From Candidatus Dormiibacterota bacterium (GTDB lineage: Bacteria > Chloroflexota > Dormibacteria > Aeolococcales > Aeolococcaceae): a stretch of DNA of 11,989 nucleotides. The translations under genes were made by a program, and so were the position numbers. The stretch lies in the NCBI GenBank assembly GCA_003135255.1, contig PLAX01000120.1, forward strand, positions 3,438 through 15,426. Direction: 5' to 3'. Below, one piece after another: positions 5,619 to 11,948 of the stretch (position 1 is the first letter of the stretch; each line of letters begins with the position of its first letter). The notes below the pieces were generated by a model, which saw only the letters and a program-made list of their open reading frames with translations, made no database searches and was not told the DNA's origin.

Positions 5619-8600
5619 GCCACCTGCCGGCGGCGCGCCCACGCTGGCCTCCCGCCTGGACGCCGTCACCCCCCTGGCCGCGCTCGTCAACGGCTCCCTG
5701 CGCGTCCTCGGCGGGGTCCCCTCGGCCGCCGTCGGGCTGATCGCCTGGTGGGCCCGCCGGCGCTCCTCCGGGCACGTGCTGGTGATCGCGACCGACCCGG
5801 AGAGCGTCTATGCCGACGCCCGTCTCTGGGGTGGCGAGGCGCGGCTGGGCCTCTGGCCGGCCGCGGACACCCCCGGCTTTGACCGCATCCCCCCGTCGGA
5901 GGAGGTCATCCGCCGCCGGATCGCCACCCTCGCCCTGCTTCGCGATGGCGGCCCGGCGCTGGTGGTCGCCTCCCCGGCCGGGCTGCTCCGGCCCACCCTC
6001 CCCGTCGCCGCGCTCGACGGCACCGGCGAAATCGGTCGGGGTACCCGGATCGGCCGCGATGCGGTCATCGAGCGCCTCGTCCACCTCGGGTACCGGCGGG
6101 TGACCGCGGTGACCTCGCCCGGCGAGATGGCCGTGCGCGGCGGCATCGTCGACGTCTTTGGCCTGGATCGCGGCCGCCCCTGGCGGGCGGAGTGGTTCGG
6201 CGACGAGGTCGATGAGGTCCGGGCCTTCGACGTCGACACCCAGACCTCGGTCGCCCGACTGGAGAGGGTGCGGCTGCTGCCCGCCCGCGAGCTCGATCTG
6301 AGCGCTGCGGCGGTCCGCCGGGCTCAGCAGGCGGTCGCCGCTCTCGATGTCGGCGGCTGCCGGCCGGAGGTGCGCGAGCAGTGGCAGCAGGACCTCGCCC
6401 AGCTCGAGCTGGGCGTCTACGACGACGGCGTCGACCTCTTCGCCCCCTATCTCAACCAGGGCTCCAGCCTCTTTGACCACCTCGGGGCGGGGGCGCTGGT
6501 GCTGGTCGCCGGCGGTGTGGAGCGGGCCCGGCGCGCGGCCGTCCGTCACCTCGAGGAGATCGAAGGCCTCCGCGAGCAGGAGGAGGCGCGAGGTGAGCTG
6601 CCCGCCGGTGCCCGGAGCGGTCTGCTCGACGTGGGCGTCCTCGACGCCCACCTGGGCCGCGCCGTCGACCTGGTGCCGGGCGGCGTCGAGGACATGGCGG
6701 GCACGACGGTGGCCGACCTCGGCTGGCACGGCGCCGAGCCCTACGCCGGGCGCTGGGACGTCTTCGCCACGGCCCTCGGCCAGGAGCTGGCGGGGGGCGG
6801 CTGCTGCGTGGTCGTCTCCCGGGAGGAGGGGAGGGTGCAGGAGCTGACCGGCGACGCCGGGCTGGTGCCGACCATGGTCGACGACCCCGATGCCGCCACC
6901 CTCCCGGCCGCGGCGGGGAGGCTGCTGGTCGCCGCCGGCGAGGTGTCCGCGGGTTTCCGGATGCCCGACCTGGGGATCGCCGTCTTCAGCGACCACGAGC
7001 TCTTCGGTGCCGTGAAACGGCGCGGCTCACCGCTCGCCCGGGGGGCGCGGCGCGCCGAGTCGACCTCTGCCCGGGGCGCCCGCCGGGCGGCCGCGGGGCG
7101 GGCTGCGGCACCGGGATTCGTCCTCGAGTTCGCCCCCGGAGATCTCGTCGTCCACCGCGACCACGGCGTCGCCCGCTTCATCGAGATGCGTCGTGTCTCT
7201 GAGGGGGAGACCCCCGCGACCGGCGGAACCGGCAGAACCGGCGGAACCGCCGGACCGGCGGCCGGTGCCGGCCGTGGCCCCGCGGTGGCTGTCGCGGCCG
7301 AGACCCCGGGGAGCGCCACCGAGCAGGAGTACATGCTCCTCGAGTACGCCGACGGCGATCGCCTCTTCGTCCCGGTACAGCACCTCGACCGGATCGATCG
7401 CTACGTGGGGGGCTCCGACGCCCACCCCGCCCTCTCCCGGCTCGGCACCGGCGAGTGGGAGCGGACCAAGCGGCGGGTGCGCGAGCGGACCGAGGCGGTC
7501 GCCCGCGAGCTGCTCAACCTCTACTCCCGCCGCGAGGCCGCTTCCGGTCACGCCTTCTCCATCGACTCCGACTGGCAGCGTGAGCTGGAGGGCTCCTTCC
7601 CGTTCGAGGAGACCCCCGACCAGATGCTGGTGCTGGACGACATCAAGCGCGACATGGAGGCGTCCAGACCGATGGACCGGGTGGTCTGCGGGGACGTCGG
7701 ATTCGGCAAGACCGAGCTCGCCCTGCGGGCGGCGTTCAAGGCGGTTGCCGAGGGGCGTCAGGCGGCCGTCCTGGTGCCCACCACCGTGCTCTGCCAGCAG
7801 CACTTCCTGACCTTCTCGGAGCGCCTCCGTCCCTTCCCGGTCATCGTTCATCAGCTCTCGCGCTTCTGCACCGAGGAGGAGCAGCGGGCGACCCTGCTCG
7901 GGCTCAGGGCGGGGACCGTCGACATCGTGGTCGGCACCCATCGCCTGCTCCAGCGCGACGTCGAGTTTCGCAACCTGGGCCTGGTCATCATCGACGAGGA
8001 GCAGCGCTTCGGCGTCCTCCAGAAGGAGCGCTTCAAGGAGCTGCGCGTTGCCGTCGACGTGCTCTCGCTCTCGGCGACGCCGATCCCGCGCACGCTGCAC
8101 ATGGCGCTCGCCGGGATCCGCGACCTCTCGGTCATCCAGACGCCTCCCGAGGAGCGTCAGCCCATCAAGACCTACGTCACCGCTCGCGAGGGCTCGCTCG
8201 TCCGCGAGGTGGTGACTCGTGAGCTGGCCCGGGGCGGCCAGGTCTTCTTCGTCCACAACCGCGTGCAGTCCATCGACAGAGAGGCTCAATGGCTGCGTGA
8301 GCTGGTGCCCGAGGCGCGTGTCGCCATCGCGCACGGGCAGATGCACGAGGACCTGCTGGCATCGGTGATGCGCGCGTTCGTCGAGGGCGAGGTCGACGTG
8401 CTCGCCTGCACGACCATCATCGAGTCGGGACTGGACATCCCCAACGCCAACACCATCATCATCGACGACGCCCATCGCCTTGGTCTGGCCCAGCTCTACC
8501 AGCTGAGAGGCCGGGTCGGACGCGCCGGGCAGCGCGCTTACGCGTACCTCCTCTACCCGCCGGAGCGCACCCTCAGTGAGCGCGCCGACAAGCGCCTCGA

Positions 8601-9315
8601 CGTCATCGGGGAGCTGCAGGACCTCGGAGCGGGATTCAAGCTCGCGATGCGCGACCTGGAGATCCGCGGGGCCGGCAACCTGCTGGGGGAGGAGCAGCAC
8701 GGCGAGATCGCGGCGGTCGGCCTGGAGATGTACAACCGGCTGCTGGAGCAGGCGGTGCGCTCGCTCCAGGGCAGGCCGATGGCGGAGCTGCCGGCCCAGG
8801 TGACCGTCTCGCTGCCCCAGGCGGCGTTCCTGCCCCCCGGCTACATCGGGGAGGAGCAGCTCCGGCTGCGCTGCTACCAGGACCTGGCCGCCTGCGTCAC
8901 CGAGCCCGAGCTGGAGCGCAGGGGGAGGGGGCTCGCCGACCGCTTCGGACCGATGCCTCCGGAGGCCGAGGCGCTCGTCTTCTCGCTGCGGGTGCGGCTG
9001 CTCGCCGTCGCCGCCGGGGCGCAGGCGGTCGAGACCTGGCGCGGCGAGGCGGGCCCGCGGCTCGCGCCCGGCGTTGCCGGCGGGCGCGGCGTCTCGGGGC
9101 GGATGGGTGCGGTGATCCAGCTCCCCTCCGGCCATGGGCTCGACCTCGAGGTGGTGGCCCGCCAGTTCCGGGCGTTCGTCGAGACCTCGCCGACCCGTGT
9201 CTATTGCCTCCCGCCACCCGGACGCTCGCCCGACGGGGAATGGGAGGATGTGCTCCTGGGGGTGCTGCGGGAGCTGGGCCGGCTGACCCGTGCCCGCCAG
9301 CCCGTGCCCGCTTGA
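5611..9315 (+). CDS. mfd: Transcription-repair coupling factor Mfd
   Basis: Mfd binds RNA polymerase stalled at lesions, pushes it off by DNA translocation and recruits UvrA. Domains in order over 1234 residues: UvrB-homology module (about 20-330, including AVRGGIVDVFGLDRG and FGDEVDEVRAFDVDTQTSVARL); degenerate domain 3; CarD-like RNAP-interaction domain (about 505-615, starting FAPGDLVVHRDHGVARF); RecG-like translocase with Walker A GDVGFGKTE (about 695), DEEQ (about 795), LSATPIPRTLHMAL, TTIIESGLDIPNANTIIID and QLRGRVGRAGQ; TRG region with RDLEIRGAGNLLGEEQHG (about 1010-1030); C-terminal domain 7. It is some 85 residues longer than E. coli Mfd, mainly from an Arg/Ala-rich linker (about 470-500) and a Gly/Thr/Ala insertion (about 529-572) inside the RNAP-interaction domain. 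The GTG start at 5611 overlaps the pth stop, implying coupling. Confidence 0.96.
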   Translation: MIEPPAGGAPTLASRLDAVTPLAALVNGSLRVLGGVPSAAVGLIAWWARRRSSGHVLVIATDPESVYADARLWGGEARLGLWPAADTPGFDRIPPSEEVIRRRIATLALLRDGGPALVVASPAGLLRPTLPVAALDGTGEIGRGTRIGRDAVIERLVHLGYRRVTAVTSPGEMAVRGGIVDVFGLDRGRPWRAEWFGDEVDEVRAFDVDTQTSVARLERVRLLPARELDLSAAAVRRAQQAVAALDVGGCRPEVREQWQQDLAQLELGVYDDGVDLFAPYLNQGSSLFDHLGAGALVLVAGGVERARRAAVRHLEEIEGLREQEEARGELPAGARSGLLDVGVLDAHLGRAVDLVPGGVEDMAGTTVADLGWHGAEPYAGRWDVFATALGQELAGGGCCVVVSREEGRVQELTGDAGLVPTMVDDPDAATLPAAAGRLLVAAGEVSAGFRMPDLGIAVFSDHELFGAVKRRGSPLARGARRAESTSARGARRAAAGRAAAPGFVLEFAPGDLVVHRDHGVARFIEMRRVSEGETPATGGTGRTGGTAGPAAGAGRGPAVAVAAETPGSATEQEYMLLEYADGDRLFVPVQHLDRIDRYVGGSDAHPALSRLGTGEWERTKRRVRERTEAVARELLNLYSRREAASGHAFSIDSDWQRELEGSFPFEETPDQMLVLDDIKRDMEASRPMDRVVCGDVGFGKTELALRAAFKAVAEGRQAAVLVPTTVLCQQHFLTFSERLRPFPVIVHQLSRFCTEEEQRATLLGLRAGTVDIVVGTHRLLQRDVEFRNLGLVIIDEEQRFGVLQKERFKELRVAVDVLSLSATPIPRTLHMALAGIRDLSVIQTPPEERQPIKTYVTAREGSLVREVVTRELARGGQVFFVHNRVQSIDREAQWLRELVPEARVAIAHGQMHEDLLASVMRAFVEGEVDVLACTTIIESGLDIPNANTIIIDDAHRLGLAQLYQLRGRVGRAGQRAYAYLLYPPERTLSERADKRLDVIGELQDLGAGFKLAMRDLEIRGAGNLLGEEQHGEIAAVGLEMYNRLLEQAVRSLQGRPMAELPAQVTVSLPQAAFLPPGYIGEEQLRLRCYQDLAACVTEPELERRGRGLADRFGPMPPEAEALVFSLRVRLLAVAAGAQAVETWRGEAGPRLAPGVAGGRGVSGRMGAVIQLPSGHGLDLEVVARQFRAFVETSPTRVYCLPPPGRSPDGEWEDVLLGVLRELGRLTRARQPVPA
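7219..7254 (+). repeat. Four tandem 9-bp repeats inside mfd
   Basis: ACCGGCGGA, ACCGGCAGA, ACCGGCGGA and ACCGCCGGA run head to tail and encode TGG-TGR-TGG-TAG at about residues 537-548 of Mfd. Similar GCC/GGC-rich sequence continues after them. The repeat is in frame and marks the core of an insertion between two conserved strands of the RNAP-interaction domain, consistent with growth by slippage. Confidence 0.8.
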
Positions 9316-9317
9316 CC

Positions 9318-9324
9318 AAGGAGG
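9318..9324 (+). promoter_or_regulatory. Shine-Dalgarno fixing the mazG start
   Basis: AAGGAGG lies five bases before the ATG at 9330. The reading frame is open much further upstream inside mfd, so this site decides the start. Confidence 0.75.
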
Positions 9325-9329
9325 TTGCA

Positions 9330-10247
9330 ATGCGTGAGGAGGCGGCGCAGTCGCTGCGCGAGCTCAATGAGGTCATCGAGCGGCTGCGGGCGCCCGGCGG
9401 TTGCCCCTGGGACCGCGCGCAGACCCATCGATCCCTCCGCCCGTACCTCCTGGAGGAGACCTACGAGACCCTGGAGGCGATCGACTCGCAGGGGACGGCC
9501 ACCCTCCGCGAGGAGCTCGGCGACCTCCTCCTCCAGGTGCTGATGCACTGCGCCATCGCCGCCGAGCGCTCCGACGGCTTCGACATCGGGGATGTCGCCG
9601 AGACCACCCGGGCAAAGATGGTCCACCGCCACCCCCACGTCTTCGGCGGCACCACGGTCGCGGGCGCCGAGGAGGTGGTCGTCAACTGGGAGAAGCTGAA
9701 GCGTATCGAGAAGCGGGAGCGTCTCTCCCTGCTGGAGGGCGTCCCCCACGCCCTGCCCGCGCTCGCGTTTGCCCAGGGCGTGCAGAAGCGGCCCGCCCGG
9801 GTCGGCTTCGACGAGACCCCGACGGTCGCCGCCGCCCTGGCCTGGGTCCGGGACGGTGTCGACGAGCTCGCCCGCCTCGCCGCCGAGGCGCCGGCCAGGG
9901 CCAACCGCGGCGCGGACTGGGCGCCGTCCGGCGCCGACACCGCCAGCGGGGAGGGCCTGGACGGGCCCGAGGCGGTGGAGCCGGCCGCCCCCGGTACCGT
10001 CGCCGGCCACGCGCCGCCCCCACCCCCGGCGAGCCGCGACCTCGAGGCAGCGATGGGCGAGCTGCTCTTCGCGGCGGTCGCCCTTGCCCGCCAGCTCAGG
10101 GTCAATCCCGAGCACGCCCTGCGGGGGCGGGCCGTCAGCTTCGCCGACCGCTTCCGAACGCTCGAGACGGCGGCGCGCGCCGACGGCGTCGATCTCCACG
10201 ATCTGAGGCCCGAGGAGTGGCGCCGGCGTTGGGAGGCGACCGCGTAG
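9330..10247 (+). CDS. mazG: MazG family nucleoside triphosphate pyrophosphohydrolase
   Basis: A 305-residue two-domain MazG protein, a cytoplasmic house-cleaning enzyme that hydrolyses (often non-canonical) NTPs to NMP and pyrophosphate. The N-terminal domain is canonical: CPWDRAQTHRSLRPYLLEET, with the EExxE set Glu42, Glu43 and Glu46, LREELGDLLLQVLMH with Glu61, Glu62 and Asp65, then HPHVFGG and NWEKLKRIEK. The second domain is recognisable (RPARVGFDETP; MGELLFAAVALARQLRVNPE; FADRFRTLE), but its metal residues look decayed: the usual EExxE region reads DGVDE and the usual EExGD reads AAMGE (240-244). A Pro/Ala/Gly linker at about 187-236 separates its halves. It starts 14 bases after mfd, with a strong Shine-Dalgarno. 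Both domains being present makes it the long chromosomal MazG type rather than a short phage-like one. Confidence 0.93.
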   Translation: MREEAAQSLRELNEVIERLRAPGGCPWDRAQTHRSLRPYLLEETYETLEAIDSQGTATLREELGDLLLQVLMHCAIAAERSDGFDIGDVAETTRAKMVHRHPHVFGGTTVAGAEEVVVNWEKLKRIEKRERLSLLEGVPHALPALAFAQGVQKRPARVGFDETPTVAAALAWVRDGVDELARLAAEAPARANRGADWAPSGADTASGEGLDGPEAVEPAAPGTVAGHAPPPPPASRDLEAAMGELLFAAVALARQLRVNPEHALRGRAVSFADRFRTLETAARADGVDLHDLRPEEWRRRWEATA

Positions 10248-10383
10248 GCGTCTCCTCCCCGGTGGCATCGACCGGACCGGCTCCCTGACGACGAGTATTC
10301 GCAGACCCGTTGCGGTTTCGGGGAGGTCGTAGCAGACTACGGGTCCCGCGGCCAATTCCCGCCCACGTCCCCCAAGGCCCGCA
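10248..10383. other. Intergenic region mazG-ftsB
   Basis: 136 bases without a gene. It contains a small hairpin, CGTAG (10328-10332) / CTACG (10337-10341) around CAGA, and a weak AAGG ribosome binding site at 10374-10377. A TTGCGG at 10310-10315 with CAGACT 17 bases later is too poor a match for me to call a promoter. No intrinsic terminator is visible. Confidence 0.35.
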
Positions 10384-10854
10384 ATGCTTTCTGGTCCTCA
10401 GCGACCCCGCCCCTTCACGGCGCGGCGCATCCTCGCTCTCGTCGTCGCCGTCGTCTGCGGATGGGTCGCCTACGCGCTGTACGGAGCGGCCGCCACGGAC
10501 CACGCCGCGCAGGCGCGGGTGACCCAGTTGCAGGAGGCCAACGCCGCCCTCGAGGCACAGATCTCGCAGCGCGCCCAGGAGGTCACCGAGGCCCAGAGCT
10601 CGCCGTGGCTGGAGGACCAGGCGCGCAAGCTCGGCTACCACCTGCCCGGCGAGAAGGTCTACGTCCTCGACCCCGGCGCCAAGTCCGCGCCCGCCTCGGG
10701 CGGCCTCGACGCCGCGCCCCCCACCTTCAGCCCCACCCCGGTCCCGACCCCCATCCCGACGCCCACCCCGACCCCGTCGCCCACGCCGCCGCTGCCGAGC
10801 GTGGTGCCGGCCAGCCCGACCCCCACCGCCGCGTCGCCGTCCCCCACCCCCTGA
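10384..10854 (+). CDS. FtsB/DivIC-like septum formation initiator with a Pro/Thr-rich tail
   Basis: A 156-residue bitopic membrane protein of the FtsB/DivIC family, the divisome component that with FtsL and FtsQ/DivIB licenses septal peptidoglycan synthesis. The order is typical: a short basic cytoplasmic N-terminus (RPRPFTARR), one transmembrane helix at about 16-37, a coiled coil at about 40-71 (TQLQEANAALEAQISQRAQE), and the conserved end WLEDQARKLGYHLPGEKVYV at about 75-94. Beyond this the extracytoplasmic tail (about 112-156) is nearly all Pro, Thr and Ser with repeated PTP units, which I interpret as a flexible wall-spanning extension. The start at ATG 10384 has AAGG six bases upstream. 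It lies after mazG and before a tRNA pair. The FtsB versus DivIC name cannot be decided from sequence alone, so no symbol is given. Confidence 0.87.
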   Translation: MLSGPQRPRPFTARRILALVVAVVCGWVAYALYGAAATDHAAQARVTQLQEANAALEAQISQRAQEVTEAQSSPWLEDQARKLGYHLPGEKVYVLDPGAKSAPASGGLDAAPPTFSPTPVPTPIPTPTPTPSPTPPLPSVVPASPTPTAASPSPTP

Positions 10855-10905
10855 GGACCGCCGGCCGGCCTGGCGCAACTCCGGCGTGGAGCGCCCGGCC
10901 CGCGC

Positions 10906-10911
10906 TATGCT
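10906..10911 (+). promoter_or_regulatory. -10 element of the initiator tRNA
   Basis: TATGCT (four of six of TATAAT) ends five bases before the first base of tRNA-fMet, so transcription would start at or next to the mature 5' end. No -35 match is seen at normal spacing. The tRNA could also be co-transcribed with the upstream divisome gene. Confidence 0.35.
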
Positions 10912-10916
10912 CCCCA

Positions 10917-10991
10917 TGCGGCGTGGAGCAGTGGAAGCTCGTCGGGCTCATAACCCGAAGGTCGCTGGTTCGAATCCAGCCGCCGCAACCA
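10917..10991 (+). tRNA. Initiator tRNA-fMet (CAU), CCA encoded
   Basis: A complete cloverleaf: acceptor TGCGGCG/CGCCGCA (7 pairs), D stem GAGC/GCTC, anticodon stem TCGGG/CCCGA with loop CTCATAA (anticodon 10949-10951), variable AGGTC, T stem GCTGG/CCAGC with loop TTCGAAT, discriminator A and genomic CCA at 10989-10991. Initiator identity is shown by the three consecutive G-C pairs at the base of the anticodon stem (GGGCTCATAACCC) and the A11-U24 pair in the D stem. The usual C1-A72 mismatch is replaced by a U1-A72 pair, which is weak and may still satisfy formyltransferase. The match to known initiator tRNAs leaves little doubt. Confidence 0.93.
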
Positions 10992-11056
10992 CTCCTCCCC
11001 CCTGCGTCGGTGCCGATGTCGCCGTTGTCGAGCATCCGGCCCCCGGCGCCCCCTCC

Positions 11057-11129
11057 GGCGGTATAGCTCAGGTGGTAGAGCGCCCGGCTCATACCCGGTA
11101 TGTCCCTGGTTCGACCCCAGGTACCGCCA
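11057..11129 (+). tRNA. Second CAU tRNA: elongator Met, or Ile2 (lysidine-dependent)
   Basis: The cloverleaf is acceptor GGCGGTA/TACCGCC, D stem GCTC/GAGC with loop AGGTGGTA, anticodon loop CTCATAC (anticodon CAT at 11090-11092), anticodon stem with four pairs (CCGG/CCGG) plus a C27-U43 mismatch, variable ATGTC, T stem CCTGG/CCAGG with loop TTCGACC, and discriminator A73. CCA is not encoded. The D stem has C11-G24, so this is not an initiator. A CAU anticodon can belong to elongator Met or to tRNA-Ile2, whose C34 is converted to lysidine by TilS, encoded 32 bases downstream. I favour elongator Met from the overall look, but cannot exclude Ile2. Confidence 0.9.
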
Positions 11130-11161
11130 CGTGGGCCCGGCAGCTCCCTCCCGGCGAGCGG

Positions 11162-11938
11162 GTGGCCGCCGTCGGCCGGGTCCGCCGCGCTGTCGCCTCC
11201 GCTGCCGATCGGCGCGGCGTCATCCGCGCCGGTGAGACGGTGGTGGTGGCCTGCAGCGGCGGCCCGGATTCGACCGCACTGGTCGATGCCCTGGCCCGGC
11301 TGGCGCCGCCCCGCGGCTGGCGCCTCCACGTCGTCCACGTCGACCATGGGCTGCGGCCCGAGTCGGCCGCCGAGGCGGGGCCGGTGGCCGCCCTGGCCGC
11401 CCGGCTCGGTCTCGGCTTCGAGTCGGTGAGGGTCGAGGTCGAGAGCGGCCCCTCGATCCAGGACCAGGCCCGCCGGGCCCGCCACGCCGGGCTCGCCGCG
11501 GTCGCCGATCGCATCGGCGCCACCGTCATCGCCCTCGGCCACACCGCCGACGACCAGGCCGAGACCGTGCTCATGCGGCTCCTCACCAGTGCCACCCCCT
11601 GGAGCCTGCGCGCGATGGCGGAGCGCGAGGGGAGGCTCGCCCGCCCCCTGCTCCGCGTTTGGCGCCAGGCGACCCTGGACTACTGCGCGGCCCTCGGCCT
11701 GGAGCCCGTTGACGATCCCAGCAACCGCGATCCGCGCTTCCTGCGCAGCCGGGTGCGTCACGAGCTGCTGCCCGCGCTGGAGGGCGTCTTCCCGGGAGCG
11801 CGGCGGCGGTTGGCCACCCTGGCGCTGCGGCAGCGCGATCTCCTGGAGGGAGGTGGCGTGGCCGGGCCGGCTGTGATCGGGAACAAGGCTGTCACTCCCC
11901 GATCGCGCCTCCCGCGCAGTTCGGAGCCCCTGCTATAG
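11162..11938 (+). CDS. tilS: tRNA(Ile)-lysidine synthase, short form
   Basis: TilS converts C34 of the CAU-anticodon tRNA-Ile2 to lysidine with ATP and lysine, so that it reads AUA and not AUG. The PP-loop domain is clear: ACSGGPDSTALV (30-41) is the ATP-binding loop, HVVHVDHGLR follows at 56-65, GHTADDQAETVLMRLL at 126-141, and RPLLRVWR ... DYC ... DDPSNRDPRFLRSRVRHELLP at 161-204. The start is the GTG at 11162, the only in-frame start giving a normal lead into the PP-loop, with weak GGCGAGCGG upstream. Two oddities: the conserved RGxG loop after DQAETVLMRLL reads TSAT, and the protein stops at 258 residues with no C-terminal TilS domain, ending in an unfamiliar tail. Typical members run from about 310 to 470 residues. 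It lies 32 bases after a CAU tRNA and ends 10 bases before the next gene. Confidence 0.88.
   Translation: MAAVGRVRRAVASAADRRGVIRAGETVVVACSGGPDSTALVDALARLAPPRGWRLHVVHVDHGLRPESAAEAGPVAALAARLGLGFESVRVEVESGPSIQDQARRARHAGLAAVADRIGATVIALGHTADDQAETVLMRLLTSATPWSLRAMAEREGRLARPLLRVWRQATLDYCAALGLEPVDDPSNRDPRFLRSRVRHELLPALEGVFPGARRRLATLALRQRDLLEGGGVAGPAVIGNKAVTPRSRLPRSSEPLL
11875..11904 (+). repeat. Inverted repeat at the end of tilS
   Basis: GATCGGG (11875-11881) and CCCGATC (11898-11904) are perfect 7-bp inverted arms with a 16-base loop. They lie in the last codons of tilS, 30 bases before the -10 element of the next gene. No T-tract follows, so this is not an intrinsic terminator; it could be an operator or an mRNA hairpin. 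Confidence 0.5.
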
Positions 11939-11939
11939 A
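11931..11939 (+). promoter_or_regulatory. Extended -10 promoter of the last gene
   Basis: TGCTATAGA carries the TGn extension and a TATAGA hexamer (four of six of TATAAT) and overlaps the tilS stop codon. The gap to the ATG at 11949 is nine bases, so the leader would be a few bases at most. No -35 is visible, as expected for an extended -10 promoter. Confidence 0.42.
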
Positions 11940-11948
11940 CTGGCTCGG

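Noticed and set aside
4490..5623. 377-codon minus-strand frame opposite ybeY and pth
   Set aside because: Shadow of two conserved genes; Arg/Ser/Pro-rich with no recognisable domain.
5458..9330. Long minus-strand frames (512 and 767 codons) opposite mfd
   Set aside because: Typical antisense frames of high-GC genes, His/Gln/Arg/Gly-rich with no family motif; the plus strand encodes full Mfd.
10310..10338. Promoter for the ftsB/divIC-like gene
   Set aside because: TTGCGG and CAGACT are 17 bases apart, but the -10 match is too poor to support a call.
9201..10355. 384-codon minus-strand frame opposite mazG
   Set aside because: Mirror of mazG; no start site or motif, and the plus strand has a strong Shine-Dalgarno and MazG motifs.
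10727..11761. 344-codon minus-strand frame across ftsB, both tRNAs and tilS
   Set aside because: It crosses two tRNA genes and opposes tilS; composition is shadow-like.
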